A stretch of 64,000 nt of DNA. Source: Gemmatimonas aurantiaca. GTDB taxonomy: Bacteria; Gemmatimonadota; Gemmatimonadetes; Gemmatimonadales; Gemmatimonadaceae. This document shows positions 42,545-51,434 of this stretch, in pieces; within the stretch, counting starts at the first letter, position 1; the number at the start of each line of letters is the position of its first letter. The notes under the pieces are model-generated. The model was not told the DNA's origin. It saw only the letters and a list, made by a program, of their open reading frames with translations, and did no database searches. A program made the position numbers and the translations under genes. Location of the stretch: NCBI RefSeq assembly GCF_037190085.1, contig NZ_JBBCJO010000001.1:310001-374000 (forward strand), given 5' to 3'.

Positions 42545-42771
42545 ATGGTGCGCGAACTCACCTTGCGCCAGGTCGGTGGCTCGATCGGGGCGACGATCCC
42601 CAAGGATATGGCGGAGCGGCTGCATCTCACGGTCGGTGACCCATTCTGGCAGTGGAGACCGATCAGGGCATCCTGCTGACCCCGTACGATCCGGATGTCG
42701 AAGCTGGGCTTGCCGTGGCGGCGCATGCCGCCAGGAAGTTCCGGAACGCATTGCGTGAACTCGCGAAATAG
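42545..42771 (+). pseudogene. AbrB/MazE-type antitoxin of the Doc pair, frameshifted
   Basis: The first part reads MVRELTLRQVGGSIGATIPK then DMAERLHLTVGDPF, a clear swapped-hairpin DNA-binding domain. One base is missing at 42644-42646: the sequence continues in another frame as LAVETDQGILLTPYDPDVEA and ends KFRNALRELAK with the stop at 42769-42771. As read, the first frame stops soon after (WQWRPIRASC). The C-terminal part that would block the toxin is out of frame. Either a real mutation or a base-call error. Confidence 0.75.
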
Positions 42772-43171
42772 CGCATGGCTCCCCCCGCGTTGGGTACCGG
42801 GACTCGTACTGGACGCCGTTCACCTCGACCAACTGCGCGAGCACGGCGGTCTGCTGGGCGTGCGCGACGAGCACGCCCTGGAGGCCGCGCTCGCCCGTCC
42901 CCTGCAGACGCATCACGCCGAATCCGATTCCGATCTGGCGATGCTCGCCGCGGCCTGCGCGTTCGGACTGGCGAAGGGACACCCGTTCAATGATGGCAAC
43001 AAACGCACGGCCTTCCTCGCGGCCATGATCTTTCTCGGATTGAACGGGAAGGATCTGGACGCTACGGAGGCAGAGGTTGTGCAAGTCATGACGGCTCTCG
43101 CTGCCGGCTCACTCACGGAGGTCGCGCTGGCCGCGTGGATGCGGAGTCGTCTCGCACGACTCAGGCTGTAG
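42755..43171 (+). CDS. doc: Doc-type toxin (Fic fold, death-on-curing)
   Basis: 138 residues from a GTG at 42755, overlapping the antitoxin end by 17 nt as in phd/doc-like pairs. The Fic motif HPFNDGNKR (about 74-82) is complete, with the catalytic His and the anion loop. Doc proteins phosphorylate elongation factor Tu and stop translation. The N-terminal LVLDAVHLDQLREHGG resembles other Doc proteins, and the GVRDEHALEAALARP block matches the family. The C-terminal helix has no inhibitory antitoxin-like motif. Intact toxin beside a broken antitoxin is noteworthy. Confidence 0.85.
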   Translation: MNSRNSAWLPPRWVPGLVLDAVHLDQLREHGGLLGVRDEHALEAALARPLQTHHAESDSDLAMLAAACAFGLAKGHPFNDGNKRTAFLAAMIFLGLNGKDLDATEAEVVQVMTALAAGSLTEVALAAWMRSRLARLRL

Positions 43172-43198
43172 CTCACCCAACCGCCGCCGCCAGCCGAC

Positions 43199-45097
43199 CT
43201 ACCGCCGCGCGAACCAGTCGCCGATATCGAATCCCTGCGGATCGAGCTCGTAGTACTGACTGAGTGTCCAGCGTCCCGTCGTGGGGAAGTACGGCGGCGG
43301 ATACGACATCGCACACCGATTGAACGACACGTCCTCGTGATAGCCGTGCAGCACGGTGCCACTCATGGTGCCGCTGGGTGAAGCCTGCTTGTTGATGCGG
43401 CCACCGACCTGGCGGATGGTACCGCGGTTCACCCAGTAGGCCGTTCCCAGCCCGGACGGTGGTCCGGGCCGCTCGGTGGCGACCGACTGAATGCCGAGTG
43501 TCACGGCATGCACCGCCAGATCCGGTCGGCCGGGTGACGGATCGAAGTCCTTGCGGGGCAGGCGCCAGCTCGTGCTGTCGTTGCTGCGCCGCTGCTGCGG
43601 ACTCTGTAGCGTGTTGTCCGCGAACAGGATGTAGTCACCGGCAAACAATCCGATGATGTCATCGTCGGGGCGGCACGTGCCCGACGTGGTGGCGGGACTC
43701 GTGGCCTGCGTGAGGTCGGACAGCACGATGGTGGCGTTGCGTGAAGCCAGCGTGACACGGCCGCGCACGACACCGCTCACACCCACACGTCCTTCGACAA
43801 AAATGGTGCCGCGGAAGTTGGGGTTGTAGTTCGGGCTGAGCGGCCACAGATATGCGCCATCGGGACGCGCCGCCACGACGGCCGGCACCGTGCCACTGGT
43901 TCGTGGCAGCCACTCGCCGGCCGAGTCGGTGGGCGTGAAGACACCCGTGGGAGTCAGACGCGGGTCACCACCCAGGAAACACCGGGCATTGAGATCGTCG
44001 AAGGCGTCCTGCTTCTGCTTCATGCGGTCGCGGTAGTTGCCGGTCCCGCCTTCGGGAATCCCGCGGAGCGATGTCGTCATGCTCGTCACGCCACCGACGG
44101 TCGTGACGACGCCGCAATTCGGCGAATACAGCAGACTGTCCAGGGGACCGCGGGCACCGGCTGGTGGTGCCATGGTCCGTGCGGCGGCATACCCATGGCC
44201 ATAGGGATTGGTTGCCTTCGTCCGGTACACCCGGAAGAAACCTTCGTCAGGGCCGGTCACGTTGCCATCACCATCGACATCGATCGCGACGAACTCGATG
44301 CGCATGGTCACCAACGCACTGTCGCCGGTCACGACCGCCGGCGTGAACACGTATCCCGCCTTGGTCGCGATGGTCTTGACCAGATTCAGATCGGCAGTGC
44401 CGGGCAGCGCAATCGGTGCGATCTTCGTGGCGGGTCCCTTGTCCCAGCGGGCATTCGACGCGTTGTACACACCGGTGGCGGTGGTCACCACATCTTTGAA
44501 GATCCCCTGCGGATACGCCAGTGTGTAGATGTAGATGGAATCGTTCGAATGAAACGGGCCGGCGTAGGTTTCACCGAGCGCGATCCACAACGTCGTGCCG
44601 TTGGCCATCTTCCCCTTGTCGGTGAAGTACGCGTAGCGCGCAAAGGAGCTCTGGTACACGAGCGAGCGACGGATCGTGGAGTTGCCGGCGGCGTCCTTGG
44701 CCCGGGAGACGATCTCGGCCTGCACGCCGTATTCACCGGCGTTGGCAAGTGAGTCGGCGTTGCCGATGCGCCCCACCCATGTGGATCGGGTGATGCCGTT
44801 GCCCCCGGTGATCGCCACGTCGTTTTCGAGGGCGATGTAGCCGGCCAGTGGAACGGTATCGAGCGCGGCGTTGAGACGGTTGCGCGCTTCTTCCAGGCCG
44901 GAGAGTGCGGCGTCGTCGAGCATGGCCGCGCGCTCGCTGGAATTCTGGACGAGCGTATTGCTCATCACGAGCATGGACGACGTCAGCGCCAGGGTCACCG
45001 CCACGATGCTGACGATCAGCACGGTGAGCAGCGCCGCGCCCCGCCGCTCATTCGCAAGCCGACGGTGGCGATGGGTATGCGTCTGTGAGGGCATCAT
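43199..45097 (-). CDS. PilX-like secreted/pilus-assembly protein
   Basis: 632 residues from the ATG at 45097, whose ATG overlaps the TGA of the upstream prepilin gene (translational coupling). An N-terminal RRGAALLTVLIVSIVAVTLALTSSM membrane helix is typical of PilX-type minor components that lack the standard prepilin cut. The rest is beta-rich and periplasmic (FVAIDVDGDGNVTGPDEGFF; NFRGTIFVEGRVGVSGVVRGRV). It is the last gene of the four-gene minor pilin operon. Confidence 0.75.
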   Translation of the reverse strand: MMPSQTHTHRHRRLANERRGAALLTVLIVSIVAVTLALTSSMLVMSNTLVQNSSERAAMLDDAALSGLEEARNRLNAALDTVPLAGYIALENDVAITGGNGITRSTWVGRIGNADSLANAGEYGVQAEIVSRAKDAAGNSTIRRSLVYQSSFARYAYFTDKGKMANGTTLWIALGETYAGPFHSNDSIYIYTLAYPQGIFKDVVTTATGVYNASNARWDKGPATKIAPIALPGTADLNLVKTIATKAGYVFTPAVVTGDSALVTMRIEFVAIDVDGDGNVTGPDEGFFRVYRTKATNPYGHGYAAARTMAPPAGARGPLDSLLYSPNCGVVTTVGGVTSMTTSLRGIPEGGTGNYRDRMKQKQDAFDDLNARCFLGGDPRLTPTGVFTPTDSAGEWLPRTSGTVPAVVAARPDGAYLWPLSPNYNPNFRGTIFVEGRVGVSGVVRGRVTLASRNATIVLSDLTQATSPATTSGTCRPDDDIIGLFAGDYILFADNTLQSPQQRRSNDSTSWRLPRKDFDPSPGRPDLAVHAVTLGIQSVATERPGPPSGLGTAYWVNRGTIRQVGGRINKQASPSGTMSGTVLHGYHEDVSFNRCAMSYPPPYFPTTGRWTLSQYYELDPQGFDIGDWFARR

Positions 45098-46275
45098 GGG
45101 ACGGAGACGTTGGCGGATGCGGCGATCCCGGAGAGATTGGGTGTGCAATCCTGCACTGCGACCGCATACCGGTAGACGCCAGGCCGCACTGGCATCCCCA
45201 TGTCGTGGATGGTGTAGGTGCTCGACTGATTGGCGGCGATGGTGCTGATGGGATCACCCCAGGAAGCCGCTCCCACCTGTTGCCGCCACAACACATACCG
45301 CACCGCGTCGGCCTCGCCGGCGCCATCGTCGACGGCGCGGGGAATCGTGACCTGGACGAAGTTGGAATCACTCCGCCATGTCACGGTCGGCGCCACCGGC
45401 GTGATGGGCGGACGGCCACAGGCGCGCGACTGCCGTGCGTTCGCCACATTGGGCAACGGGACCAGGTAGCGGACCACCTCGTTCACTCCGCCCCGTTGTG
45501 GCGTCACTTCGTAGTTCACTTCGACCGCGCGCAGGGCGTCGATCCGTGTGGTGACGGCGACTCCGGTGTCGGCCCCCAGACCGCGCTGCGCCACGGTCTT
45601 GGCCAGAGGCAGCCAGGCCCGCGGCACGGAATCGAGACTCGGGTTGGTCGCGCCGAACTTCGCCGGGTCGTAGTAGTATCGGAAGAAGGGCTGCCCGGTG
45701 GCCTTGTTGATGCCCGTGGCCACGACTTCGGGAGCGCCGTTGTTGACCTGACGCCACAACGCATACTTGTTGTTGCCGGCTGCGGCATCGGGCGCGAACC
45801 AGTAGCTCAGGAACTCGGCGTCGCTGTTGATGAAGATCGACGTGGACTGCGAATAGTCCTGCAGGGGATACGTCACCGCCGGATTCGATCCGGGCACCGT
45901 CACCGCCGCCCCCTGCGTCAGCGCCGTCACCTGGCCCGCTTCGGCGTAGGTATCGACATAGACGGCGCCCGTGAGAGCCACCGAGTCCCTGTTGGCCGTG
46001 GTGAGATCGGCGTTGAAGGCGAAGGCGCTGTCGTTGGCCAGCACGATGATCGGTTGCTCTTCCGTCACGCCCGTGCCCGCCGTGCGCAATTCGGTCCGCA
46101 GAAGATCACGGCCGAATCGACCGCTCTGCACCGCATTGCTCTGGGTGGCCAGCGTCCGCAGACCCTTGCTCTGCGCAACGAGGAAGCTGATGGCTCCGCC
46201 GAATACCACACCGAAGATCGTGATCGAGATCAGGATCTCCGGCAGCGTCATACCACGTCGGGGTCTCGTGCTCAT
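45094..46275 (-). CDS. PilW-like minor pilin (type IV pilus)
   Basis: 393 residues from the ATG at 46275: prepilin leader RPRRG followed by MTLPEILISITIFGVVFGGAI, with Glu at the fifth position after the cut. The C-terminal part is a large beta domain, ending in a fibronectin-like segment (ADAVRYVLWRQQ...TYTIHDMGMPVRPGVYRYAV). Translation is coupled: the stop of the preceding gene overlaps its ATG. PilW-type pilins help start pilus assembly. Confidence 0.8.
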   Translation of the reverse strand: MSTRPRRGMTLPEILISITIFGVVFGGAISFLVAQSKGLRTLATQSNAVQSGRFGRDLLRTELRTAGTGVTEEQPIIVLANDSAFAFNADLTTANRDSVALTGAVYVDTYAEAGQVTALTQGAAVTVPGSNPAVTYPLQDYSQSTSIFINSDAEFLSYWFAPDAAAGNNKYALWRQVNNGAPEVVATGINKATGQPFFRYYYDPAKFGATNPSLDSVPRAWLPLAKTVAQRGLGADTGVAVTTRIDALRAVEVNYEVTPQRGGVNEVVRYLVPLPNVANARQSRACGRPPITPVAPTVTWRSDSNFVQVTIPRAVDDGAGEADAVRYVLWRQQVGAASWGDPISTIAANQSSTYTIHDMGMPVRPGVYRYAVAVQDCTPNLSGIAASANVSVP

Positions 46276-46646
46276 GGGGCCGCGATGGAAATCGTGCGTT
46301 TGACCGGAATGGCGAGCGCGCCCGGCACGGCGGAGGTCACTGTCACCGTGAGCCGTTTGATACGCTTCTTCGCCAGGGTGTCCACCTGAACCACCGTGGA
46401 GGTGATCAGGCCGTCCTTCGTGCCGTTGTAGGGCGTTCCGGTGAGGTTTTCCAGTGTGCCCCATGTCGGCCAGGCGCGCGCCATGCCGATCTGCACGTCG
46501 GCGCGGGCAAAGGCGCGGGTGCGCAGACCGGAATCGCTGACGCTGCGTTGCAGCTTCGTCGTACCCAGACCGATGGAGAGCACCACCGCCGAGAAGATGC
46601 TGAGCGCGATGACGGTCTCGATCAGTGTGAAACCCTTGCGGTTCAT
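46272..46646 (-). CDS. PilV-like minor pilin
   Basis: 124 residues from the ATG at 46646: MNRKGFTLIETVIALSIFSA, a complete prepilin N-terminus (G, F, T, L, I, E). The body is short (VTVTVTSAVPGALAIPVKRTISI). It overlaps the FimT-like gene by 4 nt at its start and the PilW-like gene by 4 nt at its end, so it is tightly coupled within the operon. Confidence 0.85.
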   Translation of the reverse strand: MNRKGFTLIETVIALSIFSAVVLSIGLGTTKLQRSVSDSGLRTRAFARADVQIGMARAWPTWGTLENLTGTPYNGTKDGLITSTVVQVDTLAKKRIKRLTVTVTSAVPGALAIPVKRTISIAAP

Positions 46647-47197
46647 TGCAGCCTCCAGCCATCGGTGGCGTAGATGTAGACCGTGGCATGGCCGGTGGCG
46701 CGGGAGAACTGCAATGCCCGGGCGTCGACCTCGCCGATACCCTGGGCGCCGCGACGCGAGGTGACATACAGTGTGCCGCCCCGATCGAGCGCCCCATTGC
46801 GCTGAATGACGAGGGCCGGCATGCCGTCGACTGTCATCAGGGAGGGGAAATCCTCCGTGACGCCATTGTAGGGCGGAATGCCGGCGCCGCGTGCGAACGT
46901 CACGCGTTCGCCGAGCAGTGCCGGCCGGGTCTTCTCGCCGCCGTCGATCTGCAGATTGTTGTTCGTATCCCAGACCGTGCGCACGACACGTGCGGCGGTG
47001 TCGAACACCACGAGCACATTGTGGCCGCGACTGACGGCATCCGTGCGCGCTGCCATGATGGCGCTGGAGATGGTCCGGGCCGCGCCATCGACCTGTGATT
47101 GTTCGATGCGCATGCGGGGGAGGGCAATGGCCGCCAGCACGGCGATCATCACCACCACGATCAGAATCTCGATGAGAGTGAAACCGCGTCGTTTCAC
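46643..47197 (-). CDS. FimT/GspH-like minor pilin
   Basis: 184 residues: MKRRGFTLIEILIVVVMIAV, then a GspH-type beta domain (GHNVLVVFDTAARVVRTVWD, GERVTFARG, ending TVYIYATDGWRLQ). First gene of the minor-pilin operon (fimT-, pilV-, pilW-, pilX-like). These proteins prime type IV pilus assembly in the inner membrane and periplasm. The motor and major pilin genes are not in the window. Confidence 0.88.
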   Translation of the reverse strand: MKRRGFTLIEILIVVVMIAVLAAIALPRMRIEQSQVDGAARTISSAIMAARTDAVSRGHNVLVVFDTAARVVRTVWDTNNNLQIDGGEKTRPALLGERVTFARGAGIPPYNGVTEDFPSLMTVDGMPALVIQRNGALDRGGTLYVTSRRGAQGIGEVDARALQFSRATGHATVYIYATDGWRLQ

Positions 47198-47246
47198 GAG
47201 GAGCCTGATTGAAGTTCAGAAAGGGAGGTCCTCGGCGAGAACCCCG

Positions 47247-47271
47247 GTCCCCGGAATGCACAGCCGGGGAC
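47247..47271. repeat. Inverted repeat upstream of the pilin operon
   Basis: GTCCCCGG and its complement around a 9-nt loop, between the start of the FimT-like gene and the end of the reductase gene (both minus). It could end the reductase's upstream reading or be an operator; it has no U-tract. Confidence 0.4.
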
Positions 47272-47316
47272 TCCCACCATTTCAGACTTCGGTTGGTACC
47301 AGGCGTCACATCGCTG

Positions 47317-48255
47317 TCACGGCCTGAGCACGATCCGTTCGTTCGTGCCGACATCGCTCCAGGCGGTTTCCACATCCCGCAAAGGCATCACTCTGGCGTC
47401 GATCCGGAGGGTGCCGCGGGTGATCTCCTCGGCGAGTGTCGGGAGCTCGGCCACGATCTCACGTCCCGGCACCGAACCGATGCCACTGCCGATGAACTGC
47501 AGCCGCGATGCGCGCAGGGCCGCCGCGGGGATGGGAGCGGTGGCTCCGCCAACGGACCCCACCTGGATCCAGGTGAGTGGCCTGGTGCGATCGGCGCGTT
47601 CGATCACCAGGGATTCGGCAAGACGGCCCGCCGTGTCGCCCCACACAAAATCGAGGACCACATCGATGTCGTGGGCAAGGGCACCGAGTCGCGCATCGTC
47701 CAGCGTCACCACATCGGTGGCGCCGAGCGCCGCCAGCGTGGCCAGTTGTTGTGGATTGCGCCCCGCGGCGATGATGCGCGCGGCGCCGAGATGGTGGGCA
47801 ATCTGCACCGCCATGCGCCCGGCACTACCCGTGGCGCCGAGGATGAGGACCTTCTGTCCGGCTGCAAAGGGGAAACGACAGCGGAGCGCGAGCCACGCTC
47901 CCATCGCCGGGTTCATGGCCGCGGCAATCGTGACGGGATCGGCGTCCGGCGGCAACACGATGCTGCGATCGAGTTCGATCACCGTACGTTCGGCCATGGT
48001 GCCGCTCTTCGAGCCATCGACCACGAAGTAACGGAGCAGGCCATCGGGCCCGCGTCCCACGCCATCGGCACCGGGAACGGCCGGAAGCGCGACGGTACCC
48101 GAGTAGTGTGTCCCGCTGGCCCGGGCGCGCGTGAGGTGATGGAGGCCCACGGCGAGTACGTCCACGAGCATCTCTTCCGGGCCTTCGGGGATCGGGTCGG
48201 CAAAATCGCCATAGCGGGGTGGACGGTCGAACGAGGTGATGACGGCGGCTTTCAT
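47317..48255 (-). CDS. Medium-chain quinone-oxidoreductase-like reductase
   Basis: 312 residues of the MDR superfamily: an N-terminal GroES-like domain (MKAAVITSFDRPPRYGDF...PAVPGADGVG) and a Rossmann domain with the NADPH loop LILGATGSAGRMAVQIA (about 136-152). Zinc-binding Cys residues are missing, so quinone or enone reductase is more likely than alcohol dehydrogenase. It is divergent from a MarR gene, a frequent arrangement in which the regulator senses the substrate or a related stress. Confidence 0.85.
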   Translation of the reverse strand: MKAAVITSFDRPPRYGDFADPIPEGPEEMLVDVLAVGLHHLTRARASGTHYSGTVALPAVPGADGVGRGPDGLLRYFVVDGSKSGTMAERTVIELDRSIVLPPDADPVTIAAAMNPAMGAWLALRCRFPFAAGQKVLILGATGSAGRMAVQIAHHLGAARIIAAGRNPQQLATLAALGATDVVTLDDARLGALAHDIDVVLDFVWGDTAGRLAESLVIERADRTRPLTWIQVGSVGGATAPIPAAALRASRLQFIGSGIGSVPGREIVAELPTLAEEITRGTLRIDARVMPLRDVETAWSDVGTNERIVLRP

Positions 48256-48327
48256 GGGAGTGCCTCGCAGGGAGTCGGAGTGAGCGGACGTGCATCCGGC
48301 GGCGTGGGAGCGCCGGGGGTTGAAAGG

Positions 48328-48356
48328 TTCGTAACAGAAACTAAATTAATTCGTAA
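48328..48356. promoter_or_regulatory. Direct repeat in the marR/reductase divergent promoter
   Basis: TTCGTAA occurs at 48328-48334 and 48350-48356, 22 bp apart (two helical turns), in an AT-rich core (ACTAAATTAATTCG). Likely operator for the MarR protein, acting on both genes. Confidence 0.45.
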
Positions 48357-48385
48357 TACTAACCATAGAAAGTGGAGACCGACCG

Positions 48386-48838
48386 ATGCCGAAGACGACA
48401 TTGCCGGAATCATCCGGTGCACACGACGAGGATGTGATCGACGCGCTCGTGCAGGCGGCCTTCGTCACGATGGCCGTGCTCAACCGCATCGGCGCGGAGA
48501 ACGATCTGTCGCTGACGCAGTTGCGGGTGCTGGGAATCCTGCGGGACCGGCGTCCCCGGATGGCGGCGCTCGCCGATCATCTCGGTCTCGAGAAATCGAC
48601 GATGACCGGATTGATTGCCCGGGCGGAGCAGCGGGGGCTGGTGGCCCGTGCGCCCAGCGCGGAAGACGGCCGGGCCGTCGATGTGTTTCTGACACGTACC
48701 GGTGCGCGACTCGTCGAACGGCTCTACCGGCAGGTGCAGGATGCGCTGGCGCCGCTCACCGATCGGCTGAATGCGGCCGAGCAGCAGCGTCTGCGGACAT
48801 TGTTACGGCGCATGCTGGCGCCTGGTGATGAACATTGA
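48386..48838 (+). CDS. MarR-family transcription regulator
   Basis: 150 residues with the winged-helix core LTQLRVLGILRDRRPRMAALADHLGLEKSTMTGLIARAEQRGLVARAPSAEDGRAVDVFLTRTG, including the DGR wing motif. The dimerization helices flank it. The AAAGTGGAG ribosome site is 11 nt before the ATG. It probably represses itself and the divergent reductase. Confidence 0.92.
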   Translation: MPKTTLPESSGAHDEDVIDALVQAAFVTMAVLNRIGAENDLSLTQLRVLGILRDRRPRMAALADHLGLEKSTMTGLIARAEQRGLVARAPSAEDGRAVDVFLTRTGARLVERLYRQVQDALAPLTDRLNAAEQQRLRTLLRRMLAPGDEH

Positions 48839-48853
48839 AGGAGCAGAAACGAC

Positions 48854-48882
48854 CGACGCCGGCCCGATAGGAGCCGGCGTCG
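48854..48882. terminator. Bidirectional hairpin between marR and gyrB
   Basis: A perfect 10-bp stem (CGACGCCGGC / GCCGGCGTCG) with a 9-nt loop between two convergent genes. Confidence 0.65.
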
Positions 48883-48939
48883 ATACACCTCGCTGCAACC
48901 GTGGTGACACACCCCGGTGCAACACCGCGGCGGTTCCGT

Positions 48940-50916
48940 CTAGATATCCAGATTGCTCACGAATCGCGCGTTGGTTTCGATGAACACCCGGCGGGGTTCG
49001 ACGTCGTCGCCCATGAGGGTCTGGAAGGTCTGATCGGCCATCACGGCGTCGTCCATGGTCACGCGAAGCATCGTGCGTGTCTCCGGGTCCATCGTGGTTC
49101 TCCAGAGCTGATCGGGATTCATTTCCCCCAGCCCCTTGTACCGCTGCACCATGATGTTGCCGCGCCCCTCCGGTCCACCGAGACGCTCGGCGTATCCGTC
49201 ACGTTCCCGTTCGGAGTAGGCGTAGAACTCCTCCTTCCCCTTGGCCACGCGATAGAGGGGCGGCTGCGCGATGTACATGTGACCGGCGTCGATCAGCTCG
49301 GGCATCTGCCGGAAGAAGAACGTGAGCAGCAGCGTACGGATGTGCGCACCGTCCACGTCGGCATCGGTCATGATGATGATCTTGTGATACCGGGCCTTCT
49401 GGAGATCGAACTCCTCCTTGATGCCCGTACCGATCGCCGTGATGATCGTGCGGATTTCCTCGTTGGAAAGCACCTTGTCGAAGCGCGCTTTCTCCACGTT
49501 GATGATCTTGCCGCGCAGCGGCAGGATGGCCTGGAAATTCCGGTTGCGCCCCTGCTTGGCCGAACCGCCGGCCGAGTCACCCTCGACCAGGTAGAGCTCG
49601 CAGAGCGCCGGGTCGGAGAGGGAGCAGTCGGCCAGCTTGCCGGGCAACGCGGCCACGTCGAGCGCGTTCTTCTTGCGCGTGAGATCACGCGCCTTGCGTG
49701 CCGCCTCGCGCGCACGCGACGCGGAGATGGCCTTGTCGATGATGGCGTTGGCCGTGCGCGGATGCTCTTCGAGATACTGCGAGAGCAGTTCGTTCATCAC
49801 GCTGCGCACGGCGCCTTCGGCTTCCGAGTTGCCCAGCTTGGTCTTGGTCTGTCCTTCGAACTGCGGTTCACGCACCTTCACCGACAACACGGCCGTGAGA
49901 CCTTCGCGCACGTCGTCGCCGGACAGACGGATTTCCTTGTCCTTCTTGTTCAGATTGCTCGACTTCTCGATGTACTTGTTGATCACCGAAGTCAACGCGC
50001 TCTTGAAGCCGGTGAGATGCGTGCCGCCTTCGTGCGTGTTGATGTTGTTGACGAACGAGAACACCGTATCGGCATAGCTGTCGTTGTACTGCAGCGCCAT
50101 CTCGATGCCGATGTCGTCACGCTCGGTGTCGATATACACCACGTCCTGATGCAACGGCTTCTTGTGGCCGTTGAGGAACGCCACGAATTCCTTGAGGCCG
50201 CCACGCGCGAAGAAGATTTCCTCACGCGGCTGCCCGTCCTTCAGTTCCTCGGGCCGCTCGTCGCGCAGCGTGATCTGGATGCCCTTGTTGAGGAAAGCCA
50301 GTTCCCGCAAACGGCTCGCCAGCGTGCTCCACTCGTAGCGCGTGGTCTCCTGGAAGATCGTGGCGTCAGGCTTGAACCAGGTCTTCGTGCCGGTCTCCTT
50401 CGCCGGTACGCTGCGCAGCACCTTGAGCTTGGTCGTGGTCACCCCACGCGCGAAGTCGATGTAGTGCTCCTTGCCGTCGCGCTTGATCCACACCTTGAGG
50501 CTGTCGGAGAGTGCGTTCACCACCGACACACCGACGCCGTGCAGACCGCCCGACACCTTGTAGGTGTTCTTGTCGAACTTGCCGCCGGCATGCAGCACGG
50601 TCAGAGCCAGTTCGACACCGGGCAACTTCTCCACCGGATGCACGTCCACGGGAATCCCGCGCCCGTCGTCTTCCACCGTGATGGAGTCGTCGGCGTGAAT
50701 GATGACTTCGATCCGCTTCGCGAAACCGGCCAGTGCTTCGTCGATGGAGTTGTCGACGACTTCGTACACGAGGTGATGCAGACCGCGCGCCGAGGTCGAA
50801 CCGATGTACATACCGGGGCGCTTCCGGACCGCTTCGAGACCCTTGAGGACGGTGATGCTCTGTGCGCCGTACTCGTTCTCGTGCGCGTCGTTGCCGCTGG
50901 CGTTGCTGTTGGCCAT
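48940..50916 (-). CDS. gyrB: DNA gyrase subunit B
   Basis: 658 residues from the ATG at 50916. The GHKL ATPase domain (about 20-240) has the VDNSIDEA, DDGRGIPV and HGVGVSVVNALS motifs. The transducer domain follows. The TOPRIM domain has the EGDSAGGSAKQGRNRNFQ block (about 430) and the DADVDGAHIRTLLLTF metal site. The C-terminal part ends in the EP-type tail, and the length is that of short GyrB proteins without the E. coli insert. Introduces negative supercoils with GyrA. Lies downstream of DUF721 and recF on the same strand. Confidence 0.97.
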   Translation of the reverse strand: MANSNASGNDAHENEYGAQSITVLKGLEAVRKRPGMYIGSTSARGLHHLVYEVVDNSIDEALAGFAKRIEVIIHADDSITVEDDGRGIPVDVHPVEKLPGVELALTVLHAGGKFDKNTYKVSGGLHGVGVSVVNALSDSLKVWIKRDGKEHYIDFARGVTTTKLKVLRSVPAKETGTKTWFKPDATIFQETTRYEWSTLASRLRELAFLNKGIQITLRDERPEELKDGQPREEIFFARGGLKEFVAFLNGHKKPLHQDVVYIDTERDDIGIEMALQYNDSYADTVFSFVNNINTHEGGTHLTGFKSALTSVINKYIEKSSNLNKKDKEIRLSGDDVREGLTAVLSVKVREPQFEGQTKTKLGNSEAEGAVRSVMNELLSQYLEEHPRTANAIIDKAISASRAREAARKARDLTRKKNALDVAALPGKLADCSLSDPALCELYLVEGDSAGGSAKQGRNRNFQAILPLRGKIINVEKARFDKVLSNEEIRTIITAIGTGIKEEFDLQKARYHKIIIMTDADVDGAHIRTLLLTFFFRQMPELIDAGHMYIAQPPLYRVAKGKEEFYAYSERERDGYAERLGGPEGRGNIMVQRYKGLGEMNPDQLWRTTMDPETRTMLRVTMDDAVMADQTFQTLMGDDVEPRRVFIETNARFVSNLDI

Positions 50917-51089
50917 GTGACGGGGAGATTCCTGCTGAATTCGTGCCGGGATGTGACAGGATGTGGCTTGGAAACACAAGCCTGAAATCTACCCGAAACC
51001 GGGGTACAAAGCAACTGGGAATGCTCAGCGCAACATATTGAAAATCAACGACTTACAAAACCATGAAAACCCCGGTCGACGCCTGTTCC

Positions 51090-51413
51090 TCAGCGCCGCA
51101 GCATCCAGCGGAGTCTGGCGATCGGCGCGCGTGACGGATCGCGGTTGAGCGACCGCAGCAACTCCGGTTCGAGCAGGGTCAGTTCCTGCATCCAGGCATG
51201 GGTTTTCACCATGACCACCAGCGTGCCGTCCTGTTGCAGCAACAGGGGTTCCGTCACGCCCGCGATCTGTACGCCCACCAGATGGGGCCACTCCGGAATG
51301 ACCGAGGCCTGCGCGACACGGTCGGTGAGCCCGGCCTTTTCGAGCACCGAGGCCACCACGTCGCCCATGGCGCTCAGCGGCCGGCGACCGCCACGATCAC
51401 GGCGAGGGGGCAT
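51090..51413 (-). CDS. dciA: DUF721 / DciA-type helicase-loader protein
   Basis: 107 residues: GDVVASVLEKAGLTDRVAQASVIPEWPHLVG...ITEPLLL-type core, with LVVMVKTHAWMQELTLLEPELLRSLN. This is the DUF721 family, named DciA, which loads the replicative helicase DnaB in bacteria without DnaC or DnaI. Placement between recF and gyrB is a conserved arrangement in many phyla. It lies 21 nt after recF, so they are co-transcribed; 173 nt separate it from gyrB, room for a gyrB promoter. Confidence 0.85.
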   Translation of the reverse strand: MPPRRDRGGRRPLSAMGDVVASVLEKAGLTDRVAQASVIPEWPHLVGVQIAGVTEPLLLQQDGTLVVMVKTHAWMQELTLLEPELLRSLNRDPSRAPIARLRWMLRR

Positions 51414-51434
51414 GGAGGGGAGCTCCTCTGGAGT

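Noticed and set aside
48901..50985. A 694-codon plus-strand open frame
   Set aside because: Antisense to gyrB.
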